This document shows, piece by piece, positions 12,400 to 23,197 of a DNA stretch of 64,000 nucleotides (the first letter of the stretch is position 1; each line of letters starts with the position of its first letter). A model generated the notes under the pieces. That model worked only from the letters and a program-made list of their open reading frames with translations. It made no database searches and was not told the origin of the DNA. Source of the stretch: Phoenix dactylifera. Taxonomy: Eukaryota; Streptophyta; Magnoliopsida; Arecales; Arecaceae. Location of the stretch: contig NC_052393.1 in assembly GCF_009389715.1 (NCBI RefSeq), positions 2,914,001-2,978,000 of the forward strand, read 5' to 3'. The position numbers and the translations under genes are program-made.

Positions 12400-12740
12400 G
12401 GCAAAGGAGAAGATAGAAGGGAAGAGGGGGCCGGGAGGTAGGGTTTTGAAGGGGGAGAGAGGGAAAAAAAAGAGGGACGGGAAGAGAGAGGGAAAGTTAG
12501 ACGCGGCGAGATTTTGGTTTTCTTTTTATTTCTTGATGATCGGGGAGCGATGCGCGCTGGATTTTTTGTAGGCAACTCAACCGAGCCGGGGCGGAAAGCG
12601 GCGAAGCCAACGCACACGGGTATTGGGTTTTTCTTTCCGGTAATGCTATGGATCCCAAGATATAATAACCCCAAAGCAATCTAGGCCATGTGGCAGGAAG
12701 ATATTGGTGATCTGTTGTATAAGCACTAATCGTGTCGACA
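12400..12740 (-). promoter_or_regulatory. putative E2F gene leader and promoter region
   Basis: The sequence upstream of the E2F start codon is pyrimidine-rich on the minus strand, then becomes GC-rich with CpG around 12540-12610, as is common for 5' leaders and core promoters of plant housekeeping genes. No clear TATA box was seen. The long open frames here are low-complexity shadows. Confidence 0.35.
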
Positions 12741-12800
12741 CATGCGAGCGATGGAAATATTGGTGCGGGAATTGGGCGAAGAGTATTTTAATCTATTGAG

Positions 12801-13003
12801 TTGGTATTGTGCACATCACGAAACAGCGGGAAGGGAGGGGAAGGGGGCGATGCGGCGAGTTCGAATCCGCTCGGCCCGCCTTCTGACCGCCTCGAAGGTA
12901 CAGTTGGGGCTCTGGTGGGTTGCGGTCAAGTGATCCTCGGTGGCAAGTATTTCTTATCGTCCACCATGTATAGAGACAAAAGAAAAAAAGAAATAATAAA
13001 AAA
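12801..13003 (+). repeat. possible tRNA-derived SINE fragment
   Basis: A B-box-like GAGTTCGAATCC lies at about 12858-12869 and the segment ends in an A-rich tail at 12975-13003. No good A box or target duplication was found, so this is only a suggestion. Confidence 0.25.
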
Positions 13004-13184
13004 GGCTATGGTTTAGACTTTAGAAGCAACGGTCTGCCCGGTAAACACAACGTACTGGAACTCGAACTGGGCACGTGGAGAAGCACAAGGTCGGCTTGGA
13101 GTACCAGCGCCAGGACGTGCAATTCACGTGAGCAAAAAAATATCAACGGTTAGGGGATTGAACTTCCCACTTTGCTAAATTAGC

Positions 13185-13713
13185 ACTCAGGTTTATCCTT
13201 ATTTCGTAGGAGCCCCCACTGCTTGGCCATCTCATGATGAACTTTGATGATAGTAATACTGGTGATGGAGATAGAGCAGATATAGATTTCGTAATTAGGA
13301 GTCATGGCACATAAGTCATTGCTATGGACAAACGATATACAGAAGGACTGACATATATAGAAGTGGAGCTTAGGACAATATGGAAAGATATCTCCGACGT
13401 GAGACAAAGGCTAAAGGCGGGCCACATATTCTTGGGCTACGTGAGGAGGGACAGAGAGGGGATAGGAGTCATCTACTCGACGATATCTTACGGATGGTGA
13501 GAGACTGCAGTGCCTTTCAAATAATGTATATACATAGAAAGGCGAATAGGGCTCCCAATTGAGTCGCCTTTTATGCAACACAGCATTCCGAAGAAATTCT
13601 GTAGACTGGCCAAGATATCCTTTCTCCACAATTCTATCAGGTTGTTACTCTTGATTCTATTGATTGTACCTATATTAAAATAGGGCGAGCAGCTGTTGTA
13701 TAAAAAAAAAAAC
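13185..13713 (+). mobile_element. LINE 3'-end relic with RNase H remnant
   Basis: The plus-strand translation, with stops and frameshifts, follows the RNase H end of plant L1 elements: MMNFDDSNTGDGDRADIDF (family NFDGS, first catalytic Asp), then a LRTIWKDIS block corresponding to ELRAxWEG, then ILRMVRDCSAFQIMYIHRKA (family HVFREANxxAD) followed by VAFYATQHSEEIL. It ends in a poly(A) run at about 13701-13713. This is a 5'-truncated, decayed insertion related to the LINE at 19982-25418. Confidence 0.75.
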
Positions 13714-13939
13714 CACTTCTGCTTTTATTTGTTCGCGAACAATGGAGCGCACTGTAATAGGAGATGGTACGGATTCTTATTTTTATGTTGGTATGAAAAA
13801 TTAAGTCGACATCTCTTTTTATTGGGCATACATTCTTTCTATCTCACTATCGCTTAGAGCACAGTCATCTTACGGAAATAAAAATATGATATGATAATTT
13901 GCTTTATGGTAACAGACAGGGTATGCAAGGCAAACAGTG

Positions 13940-13941
<2 letters not shown>

Positions 13942-13990
<49 letters not shown>
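13942..13990. repeat. (TA)n microsatellite
   Basis: About 24 uninterrupted TA dinucleotides. Confidence 0.95.
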
Positions 13991-13993
<3 letters not shown>

Positions 13994-14071
13994 GGAGCAA
14001 GGCCCCCTATCTAATAGATGGTTTTGAACCTCTAATTAAATCAAGAATTTTATGATTAGTTATATATTTTA

Positions 14072-14522
14072 GAATTTTTTTTGCATAAATGCTCTTCTAA
14101 AAATTCAAATTTGCATGAATACCTTCTTAAGAATTATATTTATTTTTGTACCTTCATCAAACACTGTTTTTGCACAAATGCCCCTAATATAATGGTTCTT
14201 CTAACACCGTTAATAAAAACCATATTTATTTTAATTAAAAATAAAATAAAATTTTGAAATTACTTTTTTGTCTTCTATTATGATTGCCTTATAAATGTTT
14301 CTTTTTGCACATCTATTCATTAAAAATATTTTAGTTATATTAATTTAAAACCGTTAATTTTTTAACGGCGTTAGATGGTGTGGGTACATATGCAAAAATA
14401 AGAATAAAAAAGGGGCAAAATAGCAAAACAAGTATTTTACGAGGGTATACATGCAAATATCACTTTTGGAAGAGTATTCATAAAAAAATCGATATTTAAG
14501 AGAGTATTCATGCAAAAAACCA
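14072..14522. mobile_element. foldback/MITE-like element, long copy D
   Basis: The longest copy of the family, about 450 bp. Its left half matches partial copy B (including ATTAAAATAAAATTTTGAAA-type core wording) and its right half matches copy C (TTAACGGCGTTAGATGGTGT, then the closing arm with TTTAAGAGAGTATTCATGCA). It therefore links B and C as derivatives of one longer parent. Confidence 0.6.
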
Positions 14523-15061
14523 CTATATTTTATAATGTATTGATACTCATGCCCTACTCTGCTCCTCTCCCGGATGGTGGAAAAAAAAAAAGAAAGAGAA
14601 TTTGACTAAGTGCGTGTATTCATCTAGGAAATATATGCTTGAAAAAACTATGCAGATTTTAATCATACAATTTTAGCCGTGTTAGTGTTGATTTTTGAAA
14701 CTATATTTCACTAGAGACATAAATTCTGGCATTTGGCTGCATTAGACATCAGGAGGTCGCCATTTAATTTGGTTCCAAGAACAAAATTTTTATGCAAGCT
14801 CGCTATCAATATAAGCTCTCGTTAGTTTTTTCCCATTTGCAGCAAGGCAACTTCTAAAATTAATCACTACATTGGCTAAACTTCTATGGTTCCAATGGTC
14901 ATGCCACCATATGCCTCCTACTTAATTGGGAGTGGATATGAGCTTATTTATTGTATAGCATGTGAATGGTATACACTTGCGTGTAACGAAATGGCTTAAA
15001 TTAATTTTAGAAGTGTACTTTCTATGATATGCTTTGGTTTCCTCATTTATAGGCTGCAGGA
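14523..15061. other. intergenic, nothing recognised
   Basis: AT-rich, no supported gene or repeat. Confidence 0.4.
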
Positions 15062-15062
15062 G

Positions 15063-15774
15063 GCTTCGTTTGGAAGAGTTGGTGGAAGTAGAGTTTTCTG
15101 AAGTAGAGTTTTTATAAAAAAGTTATTTGTCTGCATTTCTAAAGTATTGTGTCACTTTAACATGTATTTGGTAAACAAACTGAAAAAATACTTTTGGTAT
15201 GACAAAATGATCATAAAGGACATTGCATAGTATTATACAACAAAGCATTATAAAATATAATATGTATTAATACATAGATATATAATATAGTATAATATTA
15301 TTGTAATGTAATATAATATTGTATACTATAACATAATAATTTAATATAATATTAAATTATTTAGCATAACATATCAATACATTATGATATAATATAATAT
15401 AATATTATATTTATAATATAATATAATAATAAAGATATATTATAATTATTAGCATAAATTATTTTTTCATAATATAACAAATTTTCTAGCTAGGTGTTAA
15501 AATTGGTTAAACAATTATTAAAGGGACATTTTGTGTAATTGTTATATTTTATCATAGATATTTTGGTCAAAAAACAGCTTTCCGACTTGGACCTAAAAGT
15601 GCTTTTCTGGAAAGCTCTAAAATGGAGCTTCTCCCAGAAAGCTGTTACAGCTTTCTGGAAAGCTAAAATAGCTTTTTGAAATTTTTACCAAACATTTCTA
15701 TTTCATCTAAAAGTGCTTTTGGAATGTTAGAAAGCGCTTTTTGGCCATCCAAAAACTCCTCCAAACGGGGCCTT
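15063..15774. mobile_element. non-autonomous TIR DNA transposon (GGCCCCGTTTGG family)
   Basis: Left end GGCTTCGTTTGGAAGAGTT and the complement of the right end GGCCCCGTTTGGAGGAGTT form terminal inverted repeats. Near the right end are the AAGCTTTTTGG / AAAAGTGCTTTTGG words typical of a very common plant MITE group. The interior (15200-15480) is a TATAATA-rich stretch without coding capacity. A target duplication could not be fixed, so the superfamily (hAT or PIF/Harbinger) is open. Confidence 0.5.
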
Positions 15775-16351
15775 GATAATATTAATAGAAGTTTCTTTAA
15801 GGTGGGCTGCATAAATTGCAAGATGGGTCACACCAAGATCAATGCTGAGTATGTGACAAATCTATGGACATCGAGAAAACGTATGCATGATGTAGATTTA
15901 GCAGACATTTTCAACTTTGCATACGACATTAATTAGGCGTGTATTTGTGTCGTGCACCTAACAACTATTGTATTTTAATGGCAAGTGTTGGCATACATAC
16001 TTAAGATATGCTAAACTACACAAAGTTACAGTTAGAGTAGACAATTGAAGCTCTCTTTTTTTTCTAGCCCATTTTGTATCATTTAAATAGTAAGCAGTAT
16101 ATGTCAAATACAATATAAAGTGTTTGGTCTGGAAGAACGTGTGTTTTAAATCATCGCGGACAAGCATGTTGCATTGAGCTACAACTACAAAGATTTCTTT
16201 TGGTCTCAAATTATATGTAGCACACATGATTGTAGATCGGGCGTAATGCATTGGGACAGATAAATGTTTGTATTTATGTATATTAAGTTTAGGATGGCTT
16301 TATTAGTTATTAGTTATTACAAAACTTTTGAAACACATCCTGTGAGGATCC
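15775..16351. other. intergenic, nothing recognised
   Basis: No supported gene. Short open frames here show no family resemblance. Confidence 0.4.
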
Positions 16352-16482
16352 ATGCGGGCGTGTGTTTAGTTCCACATCGGTTATTCACTGGATAAATCTT
16401 GGGTACTTATAAAGGATCAAGGAACTCAAATAATACTTTCCGGCTAGCTATTTTAGGTAAGGTCTTAGGTTGTTATACATCC
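16352..16482 (-). repeat. LTR/TRIM-like repeat, copy 1
   Basis: On the minus strand this reads GTATAACAACCTAAGACCTT, then a TATAAGTACCCAAGAT phrase and ACCGATGTGGAACTAAACAC, ending near GGATCCTCACA. The same ordered words occur twice at 57686-58100 on the plus strand. The promoter-like TATAAGTA plus a GATGTGGGACTAAACAC block suggests a small LTR-type repeat. Confidence 0.55.
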
Positions 16483-18073
16483 TAGCTTAAAGAGGTGAGA
16501 TAAATAAGCAAGGAAATATCAAAAGAGAGAAAGAACTACGCAGAGACATGTTGTGGCAATCTATTAAACTCAAGATTGATGAAAATTATAAGATGTGTTT
16601 GTGTTGCGGAGGAGAAGTGGTGAGATGTAGAAAGGTAGGGGGAAAGAATCAAGGATTGAGAATTTTTTTTTTTTTTTAGAAGAAAAGGAAAAGAAAGAGA
16701 AGTTGGTTGTTAGAAGCAACAAAAAGCCATGCGACATTTAGCCTTGCAATAGAAATTAATGGAAATATGCTAAGAAATATTCGAGGAGGGCAAATATGGA
16801 CAGGGAGATACATGCTGTGTCACTCTTCTTTTAGCTCAGAAATGAATAGAATGATGAAGGTTAGAGCAAGAAATGTGTCCTAGTGTAGAAGAAAAGGGGT
16901 GAGGTAAAGATTGTATAACCATACATAGTGTGAAAGGAAGTAAAACATCAAATTCGAGAGCTAGAGAAATATTGATGGGGTTAATGCAACTAGAAGCAAT
17001 ATGGTCTAGATCAAATTAATGATATCCAGGATAAAACCATAGTATTGCTAAACTAGGATTTAAGTATGTTAGATGAAAATATTGTGATGCTAAAAACCTG
17101 GTGAAAATACAACCTTGACCTTTTATGTAATGGAGCAAACTTCAATGTAGCTTAAGCTAATTTTTCAACTAAAAAATAGTTTGAACAGGAAACAAATAAC
17201 TATTATTTAAACCACCATGGAAAAATGCAAACAAGGCATCACAAAATACATGCATGTATGTATAAATATACAATACTTGCACATACGCATATATGAGACG
17301 AGGAGACTTAGAAATAACATCATAGAAAAAATCTTGGCTGGTCTTAGACATGCCCTTCTTTAATATTTTAAATTATAATAGCTAGAGTCTAGAAAATTTT
17401 CGTTAGCAAATAGCTCAAAACGACAACGAAGCAAAATATATGAGAAAGAAATCTAATAAAGTACAAAACGTACAGTTACTTTACGGTTTTCAATATGGGT
17501 TTGCAATCACTTGAAACCTACGAAAACTTAAATACAATGGAAGAAATAACAATTAATTAAAAAAGAAAACTCTATGCCTAACTGTCGGCGCTAACATTGA
17601 CTATCTTTCTTAATATTAAAACAATGTATATTGTTTCCTGTAGAAGTTTTTGATTTTCTTTTTTCTTTTATCTCTTTTTTTTTGTTTTGAGGACTTTCTT
17701 TATTTTTTAAATAGCCAGCGTGAGAACTGACTTTTCCGGCGATCGTATGAACAATGCCGTGATTGTGGTTGTCGACCATTTCCTCAAGCTTAGTGTAACG
17801 TTAGAAGGGAAGTTTTTGGCATTCTAACATAAAAACAAAGTGGACTTTTCCTCCGCCTAAGCAACCCATTGCTTGAATAAACTATATATATTCCCTCGAT
17901 TCATATGACCAAGAGAAAGGGTTACCAATGAAACAATTCATTCATTAGCATTGACAGACGTTGGATTGGAATTTTGAAGTGTATGCTTAGCAGTCTAGAT
18001 TGATTTAGAGGGGTGAAGAAACAATTTTCAGAATACCAGTTGTTCTCGTGATAGAAAAATCACCGTGGGTATG
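16483..18073. other. intergenic, nothing recognised
   Basis: AT-rich DNA with short homopolymer runs. No supported gene, RNA or repeat. Confidence 0.4.
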
Positions 18074-18090
18074 GAATGATTTCGAATCTT

Positions 18091-18670
18091 CTTCTTTCTT
18101 CTTCTTCTTTTTTTTTTCTTTTTTTTTTTTTTGTTTAGGAAAGACAAAGAGAGAGGGTGAGGAGGACCTCACCCGCATAGCAACACCCACTGAGCCTCTT
18201 TCCCGCCGAAGAGTGTTTGATAAGGACAGACAAGTTTTACTCATATCCCCTCCACCCACGGAGGAGCCCCACCAACGTGGCAGCCCCTTCCACGTGCGAG
18301 TATGTCACACCAGCACCATCTAAGTACCGGCAGATCAGATGGCGACTCCACCGGACAAACCAGACGGGGGGCATCCGGTCCCTGCATTTAATCGACGCCC
18401 ACTATGGTGGAATTTTAGCCCCTGGCAGACAAGTTTTACTCATACCCTCCCCACCCGCGGAAGAGCCCTACCAATGTGGCAGCCCCTTCTACGTGTGAAT
18501 ACATCATACCGGTACCATTTAAGTACCGACAGACCAGATGACGATTCTACAGAACAAACTAGATGGAGGGCATCCGGTCTCCGCATTTAATCGACGCCCG
18601 CGCGTTTCGAACCTAGGCCACTTCGGTGGAAACTTAGCCTCATTCTAACCGCGCTACCACCTCGGTGGTT
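18091..18670 (-). mobile_element. tRNA-derived SINE with internal duplication
   Basis: Read on the minus strand, the element begins at 18670 with a tRNA-like head: GGTAGCGCGGTTAG (A-box-like) followed about 33 bases later by a B box, TAGGTTCGAAAC. It ends in an A-rich tail (plus-strand T/C run 18091-18134). It is flanked by 17-bp target duplications, GAATGATTT(C/A)GAATCTT, at 18074-18090 and 18671-18687 with one mismatch. A segment of about 200 bp is duplicated in tandem within it (starts near 18227 and 18428, both GACAAGTTTTACTCATA). It would be transcribed by RNA polymerase III and mobilised by a LINE. Confidence 0.85.
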
Positions 18671-18962
18671 GAATGATTTAGAATCTTTCAAATGATTGGC
18701 AAAAAATCCTAAATATGGTATAGTACTTTTTTACCACCACCCCAACCTCAACACGTATGCACCCATACTTATACATACATACATACGTGCAGATCAGTCC
18801 CTTCCACCTATATTTGTCATAATATACTTCCACGAGCTCGGCGCGACGCGGACAATTCTCGCAGTCAACCAGTTCCATTAGATGCTTATTGTGACACGGC
18901 AAGTTACCACGACTCAACAAAGAGATCCATTTAGAAATTTGGGATCTCTCCTTTACTACTAC

Positions 18963-19913
18963 TATTGGGGGAAAAAATGGACCACCCACAAATTAAAGCA
19001 CCCAAATCAGAAGGCTGCCGAGCTCATCCAGGCTGCCGAGCTCAGAAGACTGAGCTCATGTAGGCCGAGCCGAGCTCATGCAAGCCGAGCTCAGAAGGCT
19101 GTCTAGCTCAGAAGGCCGAGTACAGAAGGCTGCCGAGCTCAGAAGGCCGAGCACAGAAGGCCGAGACCAAAAGGCCGAGACCAGAAGGCCGAGCACAAAA
19201 GGCTGCCTAGCTCAGAAGGCCGAGCTCAGAAGACCGAGCACAGAAGGTCGAGACCAGAAGGCCGAGCTCAGAAGGCTGCCTAGCTCAGAAGGCCGCCTAG
19301 CTCAGAAGGCCGAGCACAGAAGGCCGAGCTGACCTCAGAAGGCCGACCTCGTCGTCCACATGCTGCGGCCATGCCCTGCAGCAGCCTCACCGCACCATAC
19401 TTTACTTGTCGGCCACACAACGACATATCAACCAGGGACCATACCCTGCTACGACTGTCAATGTCTCACCATTTTCAAGAATGTACTGCACTGCGCGCCA
19501 CAAGCAAGCTCTGGCTACACGCCATCTCCTCCCATGATGGAAACGGGCCATCCACGGCAACTCATTATTTCCATGCCTACGTCGAATCGTGACGGTAACC
19601 CATTAATTCGCCCAGTCACATCATAGGTAACCTTGGCACTCCCCCTATAAAAGAGGAGCTTCTCCCTCTAAAAAAGGGGCTTCTTCCTCCCAAGAGAGGG
19701 CTTGGGACTTTTACTTAAAGTCCCTCTCCTTCTCCAAAATTAAGCCCCCCTCTGACTTAAGCATCGGAGGGCCGGCGCCGGAAACCCCGGCCACCGGCTT
19801 TTTGCAGGTCTCCATGAAGGACGCCGCCCGCCGACGGATCGCCGCCCGCCAGTGTTCGTCGGAGCTCCTCCTCCTCGGTCTGCGGCCGTTCCCGGGTCCA
19901 ATTTCCAGCAACA
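18963..19913 (+). mobile_element. solo LTR of an LTR retrotransposon
   Basis: The 951-bp unit starts TATTGGGGG and ends CCAGCAACA. The last five bases CAACA are the exact complement of TGTTG, so the start is a canonical TGTTG end with its G changed to A. Five-base target duplications ACTAC flank it (18958-18962 and 19914-19918). Inside are a TATA box (CTATAAAAGAGG at about 19647) and the downstream CTGACTTAAGCATCGGAGGG wording typical of plant Ty3/gypsy LTR R-U5 regions. No primer site or coding region adjoins it, so it is a solo LTR left by recombination. The flanking target is a short ACT repeat, which slightly weakens the duplication evidence. Confidence 0.8.
19016..19350 (+). repeat. degenerate tandem array of a 13-14 bp unit inside the LTR
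   Basis: About 20 variants of CAGAAGGCCGAGCT with variants such as AGGCTGCCGAGCTC are strung head to tail in the U3 part of the solo LTR, upstream of its TATA box. Confidence 0.9.
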
Positions 19914-20015
19914 ACTACTACTATTATTATCATCATATGCACTTAATTTCTGTTTTCAAAACAAAGTATGCAACCAAGAAGTTTTTTTTTTTTTTTTTTT
20001 GATAAAAACGGCATT

Positions 20016-21019
20016 TCATATAGCTCTAACTTGAGTACATCCAACCATATCGGAAGCAAAAAAAGAGTACAGAGTAGGGGGTATCCCTCCTACCGATGTC
20101 CAAAGGATCTCTCCGGAGTGTCGGGCTACATAGGAGGCCACCCAATCAGCTGCACTGTTTGCCTCCCGAAAAACGTGTAGAGCCTGAAAATCGCTCAACT
20201 CCTGAGCCAACCTACGAATATCACGGATAAGGGGATGGCCATCACCATATCTATCCAATCCTCGAGCCCAGTCAATCACCACAGAGGAGTCCCCCTCAAG
20301 GCATAGCCGATCAGCACCCAGTATCTGCCTGGCAAAGGATATCCCTTCCCAAGCTGCCCGCAACTCCGTCCCAACAGCAGTGAGTTCGGGCGTACGACGA
20401 CCACCAGTTGCTATCATCCTCCCGAGATGATCCCTGATCACAAAACCGACGCCTCCAGCCACTCCGTCCACCAACATACTACCATCGAAATTCACTTTGA
20501 GATAACCAGAGGGTGGGGGTACCCAAGAAACAAGGACGAACCTGGGCGCTGTGACAGCGAAAGAAGTACCCCAGATGTCCCCGGCCATCCCAGAAGAGAA
20601 CCTCGCGGTAGCTGTGGTGATCTTCCTCGCATGACGAATCGCTCTGTCCACCACCATCCTCGGCGGTAATCTTCTGCCTTCAAACAAGCCAGAATTTCTG
20701 TCCAACCAAATATGATAAGCCAGGTATGCCCAGCGAATCCCCGCATCAACAGTACTAGGCCTCCGCATAGAAACCCTCAACCAATGAATCAAATCCTGTA
20801 CCGACTCAACTGAGTGGGGCAATAGGTCCGGTAACCTCCTCCAAATCTCCTGGTTCTGGGACACTGCAGTAAAACATGATCAATAGTCTCCTCCGTATCT
20901 ATGCACACCTCGCACCCCTGAGTGATCCTCATCCCACGCCGTGCTAATAAACTCCTGGTCGGTAAGCAGCCCCATGCCACCTTCCAGATAAAAAGCGCCA
21001 CCCGCGGATGAGTCCGCAT
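20016..21019 (-). pseudogene. LINE ORF2 zinc-binding segment and RNase H domain
   Basis: From 21019 the frame shows the zf-RVT pattern RVALFIWKVAWGCLPTRSLL...C-x-x-C...ETIDHVLLQCP. A frameshift near 20860 moves the frame to one running to 20016 with a full RNase H: VNFDGSM (Asp), ELRAAWEG (Glu), LEGDSSVVI (Asp) and VFREANSAADWVA (last acidic residue). RNase H removes the RNA strand of the hybrid during insertion; this extra domain marks one plant L1 lineage. Confidence 0.88.
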
Positions 21020-21022
21020 CCT

Positions 21023-23197
21023 CTAAATCCATCCCCCCTCTATCTGCCGGCCTGGCTCACTGCACATCAGCTGATGAATATCCCTGGCACGCACCTGAGA
21101 CCTCCCTGTCGGCACCCAGACTAGTCTGTCTGGCCTCTCCCTGACAGGAACTGGTAGGGCCAGGACCATCTCTGCCAGCTGCGCCCCAAACACCTCCTGA
21201 ATCAACTCCTCTCTCCATCGACCACCCTCCAGCTCCATCAGGTCTCTGACCCTGAGACCAGCTATCCTCGCCGTGTCCACCATCACCGGCAACCTACTAA
21301 TCGGCTGCTCTGTCACCCAGCTGTCCTCCAGCACATCTATGGACCGCCCATCCCCAATGGCCCACCTGATCGCCGGTAGCACCATCCCTGCTCTGGCACA
21401 AATCTCCCTCCATATCGGTGAGTGGCGGCGGCCGCCACGAATCCCAGGCGCTAGAGCACCGTACTTGGCCCTCATCAAAGCAGACCACATACCATCCGGC
21501 TCTAGCACAACTCTAGCAGCCTGTCGAGCCAACAAAACCTCCCGTCTCATCACTAGGGACTGAACCCCTAACCCTCCACACCTGGTCGGCTGACATACAA
21601 CCTCCCACGCCATCAAATGAATACCCCCTCTACCTCCATTCCTTCCCCAGATAAAATTCCTGAAGATCCGCTCAAGATTCCGCACAGTCGCTACTGGGAT
21701 GAGGGAATTGGATAGTAAGTAAATAGGGATTGAAGAGAGAACTGACCGCACCAAGGTAACCCTGCCCATCATGGATAGTGAATGCATCTGCCACCCCTCC
21801 AATCTGTGCCTAATACTGAGCTCGAGAGAGGAACAATCCCTGCTGCGTAACCGCTGACCAGAGAGCGGCACACCCAAATACCTCAGCATGCCCTCCTGCT
21901 CCCCCACTCCCAAAATCTCCAATATAGAAGTCTTCACCGCCACTCTGATCTTCGGGCTAAAGCATATTGCTGATTTGGATAAGTTGACCCGTTGACCAGA
22001 TACAGAACAATAGTCCCGGAGAATCCTCTGAATGACCCGTGCATCCTGCCTCGTAGCCCGGGCTATAAGTAGACAATCATCGGCAAAAAGCAGATGGGAG
22101 GTCGGTGAAGCGTCCGGCACGGGCCTATAAACATCCAGCTCCTGGGTGCTCACTGTCTGCCTGAGAGCTCTAGAGAGAGCATCTGCACATATGATAAAGA
22201 GTAAGGGAGATAGAGGACAACCCTGACGTAATCCCCCGGAAGACTCGAAAAATCGGAAAGGCGTTCCATTCACCAAGATGGCAAAGGAATGAGCTCTGAC
22301 ACACCCCATCACCCATCTAATCCATGTCTCATGAAAGCCAAAATCCTGCAAAGACTGCTGTACAAAGTCCCATCTCATCCTATCATAGGCCCTCTCCATA
22401 TCAAGTTTGATCCCCATCAAACTCCTCCTACTCGATGCCCTACGAAGATCAAACATAAACTCCTGAGCAATAAGCACATTATCAGAAATGCTCCGACCTC
22501 CCACAAAAGCCCCCTGCTCCGGGCTGATAATCCTCGGAAGAATGTCCCTCAGTCTGACTGCTAGTAACTTCGCCGTCACCTTGTACATGGTAGTACATAA
22601 GCTGATCGGCCAAAAGTGACTAGGCTCAGAAGCATCCTGTCGTTTCGGTATAAGAGTGATCAAGGTCCTCTGCCAATCTGTAGACATAACGGCGGTGCTA
22701 AAATACTGCTGTATGGCTGCCGTCACATCCTGTCCTACTAGCATCCAGTACCTCCGAAAAAACAACGGTGGAAAACCATCCGGCCCCGGCGCCTTGTCCC
22801 CCTCGAGAGACCACACAACCTCCCGAACCTCCCTCTCCAATACCGGCCTGATCCGTGCCGCAGTGTCCTCCTCTGCCACACGTGCCGAGGGCGGCATAAA
22901 ACCCTCTGGACTCCCACTGCCTGACTGCTCAGACCACCTGGCCCTGAAAAATCCCTCCAACACTCTCTGGATCATGTCGGGGTCCTCCACTATCTGCCCA
23001 GCCTCATCCCTGATAGCCCTGATACTATTCCGATGCCTTCTGATCAACACCGCCTGATGGAAAAAACTGGTGTTCCGATCTCCCTCCCGAATCCACTGTA
23101 TCCGTGATTTCTGTCTCCAAAAAATCTCCTGCTGCCTCAAAAGAGAGTCATGTAATGATAGAAGTGACCTAAGCTCCCCCATCTCCTCATCCTCCAA
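21023..23197 (-). pseudogene. LINE ORF2 reverse transcriptase domain
   Basis: A long uninterrupted frame of 724 codons with QKSRIQWIREGDRNTSFFH linker, GPDGFPPLFFRRYW, AFVGGRSISDN, KLDMERAYDRMRW (catalytic Asp), GGLRQGCPLSPLLF and LLFADDCLLIA (catalytic FADD), followed by the YLGVPLSG thumb motif and the long C-terminal region of plant L1 ORF2. It ends at a TAG (21023-21025) just before the zinc-binding segment, in the same frame. The intact catalytic residues show recent activity of the parent. Confidence 0.92.

Noticed and set aside
12015..12674. 219-codon minus-strand open frame
   Set aside because: Low-complexity Pro/Ser translation of the GC-rich leader in a frame other than E2F exon 1; the E2F frame at 12399-12190 explains the segment.
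18590..18670. tRNA gene candidate from A and B box motifs
   Set aside because: No cloverleaf or anticodon stem could be drawn; the boxes are the head of a SINE with tail and target duplication.
19078..19332. 84-codon frame of repeated RRPSTEGRDQKAE-like words
   Set aside because: Translation of the 13-14 bp tandem array inside the solo LTR.
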